In this document: piece after piece, positions 43,990 to 54,530 of the stretch
Position numbering within the stretch: the stretch's first letter is position 1
Layout of the letters: every line of letters begins with the position of its first letter
Assembly (NCBI GenBank): GCA_030054175.1
Contig: JASGCM010000019.1
Span: forward strand, 1 to 64,000
Direction: 5' to 3'
Length of the DNA: 64,000 bases
Source: Alphaproteobacteria bacterium
GTDB taxonomy: Bacteria; Pseudomonadota; Gammaproteobacteria; Burkholderiales; Burkholderiaceae_C
The notes under the pieces: generated by a model
The model's database searches: none
What the model was told of the DNA's origin: nothing
The model's input: the letters and a program-made list of their open reading frames with translations, nothing else
Program-made: the position numbers and the translations under genes

Positions 43990-45035
43990 GTCGGTTCGAT
44001 CAGGTTGTGGACAGGGACCGCCGGCTGCGCCCAGGGGGCCAGGGGCAGGCGGTCGCCCAGAGATTCGATGTGGTCCAGGTAGTCTTGCAAGGCTTGCCAC
44101 TGGGCCTGGGGTGTTTCAATGGCGTTGATGCGCTGTCGAAATCCTTCAGCGTCGGGCCAACCACGCACATACCAGGCCAGGTGTTTGCGGGCGCTGCGCA
44201 CGCCGGTGTATTCGCCATACAAACCGAGGTGTTCATGCCAATGCTCGGACAGCCAACGTCGGACTTCGGCCACCAGCGGCGGGGCCAGCAATTGACCGGT
44301 TTGCAGGTAATGGCTCACTTCACGAAAAATCCAGGGGCGGCCCTGAGCAGCACGCCCGATCATCAGCGCGTCGGCACCCGTCAAGCGCAACACCTGTTGG
44401 GCCTTTTGCGGGCTGACGATGTCACCGTTGGCGACCAAGGGAATATTCAGGCGCGATTTGATGAGCGCGATGGTGTCGTACTCGGCCAGGCCTTTGTAGC
44501 CCTGGTCGCGCGTGCGACCGTGCACGGTCAGCATGCGGATGCCCGCGTCTTGGGCGGCCAAGGCCAATTCAGGGGCATTGCGCTGGGCGGCACACCAGCC
44601 GGTGCGCATTTTCAGGGTCACCGGCACCCCTTGCGGTTCACAGGCGCGCACCACCGACTCGATGATGGACAAGGCCAGCACAGGTTCCTGCATGAGGGCC
44701 GAGCCGGCCCATTTGTCGCACACTTTCTTGGCCGGACAGCCCATGTTGATGTCAATGATCTGGGCCCCACGGTCGATGTTGTAGCGGGCCGCATCGGCCA
44801 TTTCCTGGGGATCGGTGCCAGCAATCTGGACCGCGATGGGACCCTCCTCGCCTTGGTGATCGGCTCGGCGGGAGGTTTTCAGGCTGTTCCAGAGTTCTCG
44901 TCTGGAAGTGACCATTTCACTAACCGCATGACCGGCGCCCAGGGCTTTGCACAATTTCCTGAAGGGGCGATCGGTCACCCCCGCCATGGGGGCGACCATG
45001 AGCGTGTTGGGCAATTCAAAGGGGCCTATGCGCAT
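43986..45035 (-). CDS. dusB: tRNA-dihydrouridine synthase B
   Basis: A 349-residue FMN enzyme: APMAGVTDRPFRKLC, the DINMGCPAKKV block with the catalytic Cys region, HGRTRDQGYKG and NGDIVSPQKA. It reduces specific uridines of tRNA. First gene of dusB-fis-purH; the opposite-strand yqaA gene starts 127 nt away. Confidence 0.95.
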   Translation of the reverse strand: MRIGPFELPNTLMVAPMAGVTDRPFRKLCKALGAGHAVSEMVTSRRELWNSLKTSRRADHQGEEGPIAVQIAGTDPQEMADAARYNIDRGAQIIDINMGCPAKKVCDKWAGSALMQEPVLALSIIESVVRACEPQGVPVTLKMRTGWCAAQRNAPELALAAQDAGIRMLTVHGRTRDQGYKGLAEYDTIALIKSRLNIPLVANGDIVSPQKAQQVLRLTGADALMIGRAAQGRPWIFREVSHYLQTGQLLAPPLVAEVRRWLSEHWHEHLGLYGEYTGVRSARKHLAWYVRGWPDAEGFRQRINAIETPQAQWQALQDYLDHIESLGDRLPLAPWAQPAVPVHNLIEPT

Positions 45036-45161
45036 GTGGAACTACGGGGGCAAGGCGCGTCGGCGTCATGGCCCGAACAGAATGGGGTTGCCATTCTAAT
45101 GCCGAAAATTTAAGCAACCTGACTAACGCCAAAACAGAGCCAGGGCACTAAACTGTGGGCC

Positions 45162-45635
45162 ATGGCCGAGTGGATGAACACCTTGTTGCAATGGCTGGCC
45201 CTGCCAGAAGTGGGACTCAGCACCGTTTTTGTGGTCGCACTGGTCTCGGCCACGCTGCTGCCCATGGGATCTGAACCAGCGGTGTTTGGCTTGGTCAGCA
45301 TGAACCCGGATTTGTTCTGGTCAGCCATTGGCGTGGCCACGGTGGGCAACACCCTGGGCGGGATGATTTGCTGGTGGATGGGTCTGGGCGCCCACCAACT
45401 GGTGGACAAAGTACGCGGCGAAGCCCCCACCGGATATCACGCCCGCGCATTGCTGTGGCTCGAAAAACTGGGCCCTAAAGCATGCTTGCTGAGTTGGTTT
45501 CCCGGGGTCGGCGATCCGCTGTGCGCCGTGGCCGGGTGGTTGCGCATGCCCGCCCTGCCCTGCATGGCCTATATGGCGGTGGGCAAGTTTTTGCGCTATG
45601 TCGTGATGACAAGCCTGCTGTTGTGGATGTTTTGA
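45162..45635 (+). CDS. YqaA family membrane protein (DedA-like)
   Basis: A 157-residue inner-membrane protein with hydrophobic segments near 20-38, 50-72, 105-125 and 135-155. Family blocks are SATLLPMGSEPAVF, VGNTLGGMICWWMG and SWFPGVGDPLCAVAGWLR, the last being the DedA-type re-entrant loop. YqaA/DedA proteins are thought to act in lipid or proton-coupled transport, but this branch has no defined substrate. Monocistronic. Confidence 0.88.
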   Translation: MAEWMNTLLQWLALPEVGLSTVFVVALVSATLLPMGSEPAVFGLVSMNPDLFWSAIGVATVGNTLGGMICWWMGLGAHQLVDKVRGEAPTGYHARALLWLEKLGPKACLLSWFPGVGDPLCAVAGWLRMPALPCMAYMAVGKFLRYVVMTSLLLWMF

Positions 45636-45707
45636 ATCGCACCCCAGGCCTGAAAAAAGGGCGCCTGAGGCACCCGACATTTCACATGCGCCCGAAGGCT
45701 GTGGACA

Positions 45708-45897
45708 TCACTCTTTGGGCAAAACCTCGCTCAGAGCTTTAGCGTAGGCATTGCGAGCGGTCTGCACGATGGCCAATTCGGCTTGCAGGCTGCGAATTTT
45801 GGCGTCAGTCGCGGCCAGCATGTTGAGCTGGTTTTTGGCGTCATCACTGATGAATTTCAACTTCGTAAGGCTTGTTGTCGATGGTGACGGTGGTCAT
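45708..45897 (-). pseudogene. DUF6447-like small protein gene, frameshifted
   Basis: From the ATG at 45897 the protein reads MTTVTIDNKPYEVE, then stops after a few codons. Shifting frame at the GTTGAAATTC (about 45858) restores a good helical sequence, KFISDDAKNQLNMLAATDAK through ALSEVLPKE, ending at 45708. Together these give a 63-residue protein of the MTTVTIDGxxYDxxxLSDxAK type. The gap is not a multiple of three, so a single-base loss or two-base gain occurred (or a sequencing error). Its ATG overlaps the stop of the glycosyltransferase (ATGA). Confidence 0.6.
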
Positions 45898-46738
45898 GAA
45901 TTTTCCTTGGTAGTTCGGTGAAGCAATAGATGAACCCAGTCAAGTTGCTGGGGAAGGCAGATTGTATTCAAGTCGTAACGCGATTGGGCAAAAGCCCTTG
46001 CATTTTGACCCAATCTTTGACGTGACTCAGGATCGTCGAGCATACGACAGGTTTCGCGAACCCAGGCGTCGACATCAAAAAAATCAACCAAACGACCTGT
46101 CTCATCGTGATAAATGACTTCTTGCACCGGAGGGGTGTCGCTGCCCAGAATGGCGCAGCCGGCACTCATGGCTTCAAGCAAGCTGCAGGACAACACAAAA
46201 GGGTAGGTCAGGTACAGGTGGACAGTAGAAATCTGCAGCAATCGGATGAATGCGTCATACGGTAAATTTCCCAAAAAGTGAACTCGGCTCCAATCTTCGG
46301 GTGAAATTTGACAGGCCACTTCGGCCTTGAATACATCTCGCCAATTGTCGTGACCATGCATAGAAGGGTCAGCTTGAGACCCGTAACTGACCTGATGCCC
46401 ACCGACAATCAGTACATGCGCTTTCTTTCTCTGCCGCAATAGGGCAGGCAATGCACGCATGAAGATGTGATAACCCCGGTATGGCTCAAGATTCCTGTTG
46501 ACGAAGGTGATGACTTCGTCACCTTGACTGAGCTCCAGGGTGTCTTTTGAATTGAAATTCAGTCTGAGGGTGGCAGTTTTCAAGGGGACGATTTTTTGGG
46601 TGTCGATGCGTCGTGTAGGACCGAAATTTTTTGTCTGAAGGCATCCGGAAACGTACTAGCCTGCCAGTGGGTGGGACAGATACCCGCATCGGCCAGCGGC
46701 AAATGAAGAGCCTGTCCGGAATTTTGTGTGTGAGGCAT
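45894..46738 (-). pseudogene. Glycosyltransferase family 4, N-terminally truncated and frameshifted
   Basis: The intact C-terminal part (46583 to 45894) has GT-B features: VITFVNRNLEPYRGYHIFMR, HVLIVGGHQVSYG, and the donor-site region YPFVLSCSLLEAMSAGCAIL (E-x7-E-like). Upstream, another frame reads LPLADAGICPTHWQASTF and KISVLHD, which joins IDTQKIVPLKTATL only if one base is restored near 46610. The open frame begins at 46738, just after the giant RTX gene's stop at 46745. The acceptor-binding N-terminal half of the enzyme, about 200 residues, is gone. It is therefore nonfunctional as it stands. Confidence 0.75.
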
Positions 46739-47799
46739 AACATGTCAAAAAGGAGCATGTATGCCGAGCAAGACGAAGTTGAAGAACGCAGCCATTTCTT
46801 TGACCACATCAGTGACCGCATAAACCGCAGTGCTGTTTCCAATCACATCATTGATGGCAATCACATTGGTTTTATTGGTAGAGAATGCGAAGGTGGCCTG
46901 GTCTTCCACGTCACGGAAGAAGCTGAGAACGCGATCGACACTTTCAAAATCAGCTAAGGTGATGTCAACCAGAGGATCGATCGCTTGCGTACCTGGAATG
47001 ATGCGAATTGCGTCTCCCTTGCCGTCGCCATAAGGACTGAAAACCGAGGAAGAGAGCTGTATGTCATCGATGCCAGTGACAAATCCTTTCACCACATCAA
47101 AACCAATGAACTTACCACCCGCAATACCTGAATCAGATCCATCGTTGATGTCATTGATGATCAACTTGTTCGATGTACCAGGTGACGCACGTAAAGCAAG
47201 AGCCATCAATGTGATTTCATCGCCACCGTCCCCTCCCGTAATTGTGTCGCTGGCGCCACTACCTTTGATGACATCCTTACTACCACCCCCATTGATAGTG
47301 AAACCATTAACCAGTGTCGTTGTTTTGTCCAAAGCACTTAAATCGATGGATCCACCAGTTTCTGCCAGATCAATGGTCACCGAACCAGCATTTTTTGTAT
47401 CCGTTGTGGCCACGAATTTGATCACATTGTCGGCATACAAATGGGCTCCATTGGACACTACCAAAACATCCTTGCCGGTCGTGGCACCCAGGTCATGCAA
47501 TGTCACTTGTGCACCGGTCGTGATGTTGAAGGTGTCATTTCCCGCGCCACCGGTGATCGTGTCACCTCGCTGACTGCTGGTGATCGTGTCATCACCCAAG
47601 CCTCCTGTGAGGGTAAAACCATGGCCAGCCGCAATGCCGGACAAGTTGATTTCACCACCTCCCACATCTGCGACGATTTCAGCAGTCCCATTGTTGATCG
47701 ACATGCCGTTGGCCACAAACTTCACCACGTCAACAGCCTTGACAGCGGCATTGGCTGTCACGATCAGGACATCACTTTCGCCACCCGGCACAATCCCAC

Positions 47800-48176
47800 C
47801 CAATTTCTCGACTGTGACCAAACCGCCTGCAGTGATTTGGAAGGTATCGTTACCTGCCCCTCCGTCAAGGGTATCGTTGGCGGTATCGCTGATCAGGGTG
47901 TCGGCGCCAGTGCCACCCGTGATTTTCACGGCCACATTGGATGCACTGTTATCCACGCTGTTGCCAATACCCGTAACGGTGATTGTGTTGACACCTGCGG
48001 TCGCCTTCATAATCAAACTGCTGGTGCCGTCGACAGTAATGTTGTTGATTCCAGCCGCATTAGCGATGACTGTGTCTGCACCCCCGGTGGTAGTGACATT
48101 GTTCGTGCCTATACCCAGGTTGAACGTATCTGCCAGTTTGGTGCCTATCAATGTCAAGGTATTTGCAGCCGTTGAA
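47800..48176 (-). repeat. RTX module repeat, copy A
   Basis: Encodes ADTFNLGIGTNNVTTTGG, NITVDGTSSLIMKATAG and NDTLDGGAGNDTFQ. The same order of motifs recurs at copies B and C, about 50-70% alike by eye. Boundaries are approximate. Confidence 0.6.
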
Positions 48177-49429
48177 TCAGTGCTGTCCAATGTGAAACCT
48201 GAACTACCTGTGGCCAAAAATAGGTCAATGGTTGCAGATCCGCTGGTCTTGATCGTGCTGTTGCCTGCATTGGAAGTCGCTGCAGTGGCGGTGAAACCTT
48301 TGGATGTTGCATTCAGGGTGGCGCCCAAACTGACCAACACTACATCTTCGGTTCCCGTCGTTCCACCCAAGTCGTTTAGGGTCGTGGTACCGGAAAACAC
48401 ATTGATGGTGTCATTTCCAAGACCACCTGTGACATTGACCAAGCCGCCACTGGACGTGATGACATCGTCGCCTGCGCCACCATCCACGGTATCGTTATTG
48501 ATACTGGTGGTGATGGTGTCAATTCCGTTACCACCGGTGATATTGAATCCGTTCCCTTTGCTAGCCAAGGAAAGGTCTATTGATGATCCGCTTGCATTCG
48601 ACTCGATGACTGCAGAACCATGGTTAACGGTTTCGGTTGTGGCTTTGAATTCCACGACCGAGGTCGCTTTGACCACACCATTCGAATTCACAATCAGCAC
48701 ATCGGATTCTTTGCCTGTTGCGCCACCCAAATCGGTGACAGTCACCAATTGCCCCTGATTGATGACGAAGGTGTCATTGCCCAAATCACCCGTCATTTGA
48801 TCCGCACCCTGACCACTGATGAAGGTGTCGTTGCCCATGGCACCCTGGAAGGTGACCTGAACCTTGGAGCCGCTGGCATTGATCTCTCCACCATTACCCG
48901 CCAGATCGACCACCGTGGCAGTGACCGTTGTAGCTACAGTTGCATTCAGATTCAAGATGCCTGAAGACTGGGTGGTGTTCAATGTGATGGAGTTGTTTGA
49001 ACCGACTGAAGCGATATTGATCGTGGATTCGTCGGAAGGTGAAAGTGAAGTCACTGTCAGGGCGTTAAATTTGCTATTGGCCACCTTCAGATTGATGGTG
49101 TCGTTGCCACCCGCACCTTGAACAATTTTTGTTCCCGCACCCAATTCAAACACATCGGCGTGTTGGGTTCCCGTCAACGTCGCGAATTTCGATGCGTCGG
49201 TTGCCTTGTCATCGATGGTGAAACCAGACGAACCTGTGACCAGAGTCAAGTCCACATTGGTATCAGTCGCATTGCTTGCCGTGGTGACAATTTTTGCCAA
49301 ACCATCGTTGCTGCTGGATTTGGTGGCCACAAATGTGGCGACATTGGTTGCCAACAAATCGCCCCCTGTGGCCACCTGGATGACATCGTCATTTCCAGCG
49401 GTGCCATCGGCAATCAAATCTATCACAGT

Positions 49430-49705
49430 CACCTTTGATCCGGCATTGATTTGGAATGTATCGTTGCCCGCCCCCCCCGGTCAATGCGTCTGCGCCGCTG
49501 CCGCTGATCAGTAGATCATTGCCAACCCCACCCGTGATGGTGTTGGTCCCCGCCGTGGCCTTCATGACCAGGCTGCTGGTGCCGTCCACGGTGATGGTGT
49601 TTCTTCCACTTACTTCCGCATTCACCGTGTCTTTGCCGCCCGTGGTGGTCTCAGCGTTGGTACCCAAACCCAAGTTGAAGGTGTCATCTTTTTGGGTGCC
49701 GATAA
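49430..49705 (-). repeat. RTX module repeat, copy B
   Basis: Encodes DDTFNLGLGTNAETTTGG, NTITVDGTSSLVMKATAG, then the GADALTGG segment containing the C8 tract. It lacks the internal NSASxVAV segment of the other copies, looking like a shortened module. Confidence 0.6.
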
Positions 49706-49919
49706 AATTGGTGGAATTGCCAACCCCACTGGCTCTGCCATCCAATGTGATGCCTTTACCTCCAGTCATGGCTGCAGCATCCACTTGGCTGGTGGAAAAG
49801 TTGGAGGTGTAGGTGGTAATCAGGGTTGCTGTGCCATCGATTTTTCCAGCCCCGGTATATGACACTATGTTTTCCGCACGCACCACAGCATTGGCCACCA
49901 CATTCAATGTATCTGCATC

Positions 49920-50295
49920 TCCCCCGTTGGCTCCTCCCAAATCGGTGATGAGTGCAGATGTCGTGCCGGCAGAAATGTTAAAGGTATCGGCCGATGCGCC
50001 GCCTGTGAGGGTGTCATTGGCCTGGCCCGATGTGAACACGTCAGCACCAGACCCGCCTGTGATACTGACCGCCACTGTCGACGCACTGTTGTTCACCGTG
50101 TTACCGCTACCGGTGACAGACACTGTATTGGTGCCCGCAGAAGCTTTCAGCGTCAAGGCGCTGGTGCCGTCGACGGTGATGGTATTGGTTCCGCCCAAAG
50201 CCGCGTTGACCGTGCCTTTGCCCCCGGTGGTGGTCACGGTGTTGGTACCCAACCCCAAATTGTAGGTGTCGTCCTGATTGGTGCCCGTCAAAACG
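49920..50295 (-). repeat. RTX module repeat, copy C
   Basis: Encodes DDTYNLGLGTNTVTTTGG, NTITVDGTSALTLKASAG, VNNSASTVAVSITGG and NDTLTGGASADTFN. Copies A and C share the full module; B is internally shortened. Confidence 0.6.
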
Positions 50296-53140
50296 GTCGT
50301 GTTCAAAGCGCCGCTGGCGGTGCTGTCGATCGTGACCCCTTTGGCACCTGTCGCATTCATCAAGTCGACCGTGATCTGGTTGGTGGGTAAACCATAGGTG
50401 GTTTTGAGTGTGAGCGAACCATCGTTGACAAAACCAAGTGCGGCAGCTGTGTAATTAGCGGGGACAGTCACTGCACTGCCTTTGCCTGCAACGAGGTTGG
50501 CCGTGAGTGTGGCCGAAGAGCCCACAGTGACCGAGTCGCCATTGACCAGGTTGGTCAGATTCGACACCCCGCTGGCAAAGGTATAGGCGTTGTTGCCTAT
50601 GCCATTGCCTGTCACGGTTTCCACACCGCCACCACCCAAAATGGTGACCGGCCCCGTTCCAAAGGCCTGGATGACGTCGTCGCCCTTACCCCCATAAATG
50701 ATGTCATTGCCATTCAGTGTCGACACAATGCGCTTGGCCGTGTTGGCTGTGCTGGCATCCACGATGACGCCACCCAAAGCGGAAAAGGGGTCAATGGTGA
50801 TGGTCGACAAATCGACCACATTGGCCAGTACATCGGCATCGCCCGCCTTCAGGGCCAAAATCCCGCCTTTGTTCCCGTCGGTCACTGTCATGACCTGTCC
50901 GGCCAAGTCTTTGGCACGCAACCAGACCGTGTTGCTCTGAACATCCAGCGTTTCTATCGAATTCAATTGCAGGAATGAAGCAACGTTGGTGAATTCATAC
51001 GTCAAACCACCCAAAATATCGGCGAATCTCAGGGTGTCTTGGCCAGCGCCCCCCGAGACAATGACGGTTTGGGCCGTACTGGCGGCCAAACCCACCCCGT
51101 TGCCATTGGCATCGGCGCCCGCAATGGTGAACTGGTCGGCTTGCGTCCCGCCTGTGAAGGTCAGGTTGTTGCGGTTGTACAAACTGGCGTTGATGTCGTT
51201 CACACCCGTCAGGGTGCCTGTGACCTTGGTCGAACCCCCTAGGCCACCCATGTAGCCATCAATGGCGGTCAATGTGAGATTGCCTGAAAGTTTGCTGGCG
51301 TCCACAACCACGTCTTTGGCGGACTGTCCAAACCCGCCCACCAGTCCATTGTTTAGCCCCAATGTCACCGTACCCGCGTTTCCGCCAGCAGTGCCCGACA
51401 AGTTCAAATTACCCAAATTCGCCAAGTTGTAATTGGCCAATGCCAATTGTGATGACGTATCAATGGACAGAGTCGAGAGGTTACCCATGTTCAAAATGGC
51501 ACCCCCAGTGGCAAGTGAGCCCACCCCCACGGAAATTGAGCCACTGGTTGCCGAGCTGGCCTGAATCAGACCTGTCAAATCAGAGCCGGACCCAACATTC
51601 AATGCCACAGATTTGGCGGCATTGGCCGTCACATTGCCCGAATATGCGGTTAAATCGGCCACATTGACCACGGCGGCGGTGGCAGCGTTGGCCACCACAT
51701 TGATACCCAAATCTGTGTAGTTTTTAGATGTATTGGCAAGAGACTGCCCTGCCAATCCGCTGCTGACATTGGCGGTCAGATTCAGGGAGACTGCGTTGGT
51801 CAGGTTGACCACACCGTTGTCTGCGACGCTGTCATAGGTTTTGTCCCCGGTCAGCAACACACTGAGGTTACTGCCCCCCGAGGTCAGGCTTTGAATGTCT
51901 TAGTTGGTGCCATTGTCGTTGAAGATGATGAGGGTGTTCAAGCCCTGAGTGTTGGTGGCGTTGTAGGCGATGTTGGCGACGGCAGAATTCTTGAAGCCAA
52001 TGTTTTCAAAACCAGTGATGGTTGCCGAAATGGTACCGCTGGAGGTCGGCGTCATGAAGAAGGTGTCGGTACCCGTACCACCAGCATATGTGCCGGTGTT
52101 GAACACATTGCCAATGGAGACGGTGTCCGAACCCGAACCCGTGGCCAGGCTCTTGACCAATTTGGCACCGGTCAAATCAAGGCGTCGGTACTGCCCGAAG
52201 CCGCATTGAAGGTGTAGTTGATGTCGAAATCACCAATCAAACCCCCTTGGATTTCACGCGCATTGGACAACAACAATGACAGATTATTGTTGTTGACTGC
52301 TAGCAAACTGGCCCCAAATCCGGAGTTACGGGCATCGATGGAGACGGTATTGACCCCGCTGGAGCCATACATGGAATAGGTGATGGCTTTGGCCACACCC
52401 ATGGTTGGAAGCTGGGTGTTTTCTCTGGTGGCGTTGATGATATTGACTGTCGGCACATTGCGCATAAAGCCGCCCGTGTCCGGATTGAAGCCATCGAAAT
52501 TGTCGCAGTACATGACTACGTTGAGAGCGCTTTTGCCCGACGCGCCGCCATCGATCTGGTCTCTGATGTTCAAGGTTGAAGACAGACTGGCCGGTCCAGC
52601 ACTGCCGTCATAGACGATGCCCGAGATGAGCACGCCATTGGAACCGCCATTGACTGCATTAATGCCGTGGTCCAAGGTCAGCGAACTGGGGCCCACAGGC
52701 GCAGGAGGGGTGACCGGAGTGACTGCGCCACCACCACCGCCGTCGCCTGCACCCAAGGCCAATTCCGCACCGATGGCCGCCAACGCACCGGCGCTGATGC
52801 CTTCTGTAGCACCTGCGAAAGTGGTCGTAGACACGGTGCCGCCACTCGACGTACCGGGCGAAGCCTGGGCCAGCATGACGTCCTCTGAAATCGTCACTGA
52901 ACTACCACCAGCAGATACTGATTCGACCGACTCCTGATCGCTGACCACCACTTGCTGCTGTTCGTCATTGGCTTCAGTCTGAAGCAGCTTTTTCTTGCCC
53001 AGCAAATCGTTCTTGACCTTGGCAGGGGCAACGACAGCGGCATCAACCACTGGATTGACCACACCCGCCTGAGCCATGACGGCCTCAAGGTTGGTGCGCG
53101 AGTCCAATTTGTTGGTCTTGTTAGCGGTTTTTTTGGCCAT

Positions 53141-53464
53141 TTGAAATTTCCTATCTTCAGAGGAGGGGGAAAGGGTTGAAATTGGTGGAAGGATGGTTGT
53201 CAATTCATCAAAGAATTCACAAGTTGGAAATGACAAAACTCAAGTCGCTCTTGCAGACAGGAAACCAAACCGGATCGGCAAGAATTTCAAATCTTTGCAA
53301 CGCTTTTGAAGTCACGAATGACATTTCCAAACTTTCATGCTTTGTCATGGGAACATTCTCAATGTGAGTGTTTTTTAAACTTTTGATAAACATTGAATGG
53401 CTTTTGCCATCGGTGATTTCTTTTCAAATCGGGAGCGTGAGTTGTCTGAATGCGACAACACAGA
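53141..53464. other. AT-rich intergenic region upstream of the RTX gene
   Basis: About 320 bases between the AraC-type regulator stop and the RTX start. It is clearly more AT-rich than the surrounding genes and must hold the RTX promoter on the minus strand. An AGGA (nine bases before the ATG at 53140) is a plausible ribosome site. I see no clear hairpin, repeat or single convincing promoter. Confidence 0.5.
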
Positions 53465-54349
53465 TCAGACGTTCAGTCCAATCGATTCGCGGGGATTTGC
53501 GAGCAAGCCCACTGAAAGGTCTTTGGCATGGCCTTCTTCACCCTTGCGGAATGAGCGTGGGCTGACGCCATATTTATGTTTGAAAGCCGTAGAGAAATTG
53601 GCCTGGGTTGAATAGCCCAAGTCCATGGAGATGTAGCGTATATCCAGGTCGGTTTCGCGCAAGATTTTTTCTGCCACCTTCATCTTGACTTCAATCACGT
53701 ACTGGTACACGGTCAGGTTGCACACGCGCATGAAGGTTTGGCTGAGACGCTTGGTGTTGGTGCCCACCATCCGCGCCAGCTGTTTCAATGGCGGGTTTTT
53801 AGACAGGTTCTCTATGATGATTTTGTGAGAAGCATTGAAGATGATCTTGTCAAACCGTGTGCACTGCTCATTGATCTGGCACGGGTATTCGTCTTCTGGT
53901 TGATCGTTATCGTTATGTTGTCCCTCGGAAAACACCAGCGACAAGCGCAACAGGATTTCGCAGGGATTATAGGGCCAGGTGATGAAGTCAAAGCGGTGGT
54001 CGCGACTGTTGGCCTGGTTGGTGTAGGCATTCAACAACGACTGAATATCTGCTTGGTACACCAGTGGAATGCCTGCCGTCGATGGATTCGAGGCCAGCAT
54101 TTCGGTGATGTTTGAAAATTCAGCCCCCTTGAATGCCAAGCTGAAGATGCAGGCATGCGGCTTGAAAAAGACCGCCTTTCCCATCATGGACTGCAGGGAA
54201 CTGGCCACATAAACCACGACCGACTGGTCTTCCAGTATTCCCTTGAGTTGGTTCAGCCTTTCGGTGTCCTGGTCAAGGATCAATATTTTTTTGGAAGACA
54301 GTTGAGGTATTGAATTTTTGATCATTTTGCAATTAATGATCAAAAACAT
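53465..54349 (-). CDS. AraC-type regulator with degenerate receiver-like N-terminus
   Basis: A 294-residue protein. Residues about 20-135 resemble a response-regulator receiver (KKILILDQDTERLNQLKGIL), but the phospho-acceptor position reads CIFSLAF with Ser for Asp, and the usual Lys before Pro is Trp (ITWPYNP). The C-terminal third carries two AraC helix-turn-helix units: LKQLARMVGTNTKRLSQTF and IRYISMDLGYSTQANFSTAF, ending in the signature GVSPRSFRK. It is probably a phosphorylation-independent activator, and the adjacent RTX gene is the obvious target. ATG 54349 or 54325 are both possible starts. Lower GC than its neighbours. Confidence 0.82.
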   Translation of the reverse strand: MFLIINCKMIKNSIPQLSSKKILILDQDTERLNQLKGILEDQSVVVYVASSLQSMMGKAVFFKPHACIFSLAFKGAEFSNITEMLASNPSTAGIPLVYQADIQSLLNAYTNQANSRDHRFDFITWPYNPCEILLRLSLVFSEGQHNDNDQPEDEYPCQINEQCTRFDKIIFNASHKIIIENLSKNPPLKQLARMVGTNTKRLSQTFMRVCNLTVYQYVIEVKMKVAEKILRETDLDIRYISMDLGYSTQANFSTAFKHKYGVSPRSFRKGEEGHAKDLSVGLLANPRESIGLNV

Positions 54350-54530
54350 CCCGCTGAGTAAAACACTCTTTTAATTTTCATATTTTTCGAAATCATTTAA
54401 TTTTTATCAAAATTATTAGAGTTAATATTTCGAAAGCCAGACTCACCTTGCGAGCCCATGGGAGCGCCTGGAGGCCATTTTTACTGGCCCCAAACACATA
54501 ATACGAAAGGGATATTTTTGGATTCCGGCT
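54350..54530. other. AT-rich intergenic region upstream of the AraC-type regulator
   Basis: This short gap is strongly AT-rich from 54360 to 54430 (for example TTTAATTTTTATCAAAATTATT), the expected place of the regulator's promoter. No coding frame or repeat was found. Confidence 0.45.

Larger units (their letters stand above)
46745..53140 (-). pseudogene. Giant RTX/beta-roll surface protein, split by two frameshifts and a stop codon
   Basis: From the ATG at 53140 (MAKKTANKTNKLDSRTNLEA) an originally continuous protein of about 2,100 residues can be followed to 46745. The N-terminal part has a Gly/Val/Pro linker (GAGDGGGGGAVTPVTPPAP); the rest is Gly/Asp/Asn-rich with RTX-like nonapeptides such as GGAGNDTF and GGDGGDEI. 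Lesions: a frameshift near 52185 (DALI against RLDLTGAKL), an in-frame TAA at 51900-51902 (NDNGTN stop DIQSL), and a frameshift in a C8 tract at 49471-49478. The last 20 residues also look aberrant. Such proteins are type I-secreted adhesins or S-layer components; no secretion genes are in the window. Confidence 0.82.

Noticed and set aside
45708-45897. Programmed ribosomal frameshift in the small DUF6447-like gene
   Set aside because: The site GTTGAAATTC is not a slippery heptamer with a downstream structure, and neighbouring genes are also frameshifted, so simple mutation is more likely.
47580-48758. 392-codon plus-strand open frame, Pro/Val-rich
   Set aside because: It is the complement of the Gly/Asn/Thr-rich RTX repeats; low complexity with no start context.
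46745-53140. CRISPR-like spacing in the regular repeats of the RTX gene
   Set aside because: The repeats are codon-based, diverged and lack constant-length spacers; no cas genes are present.
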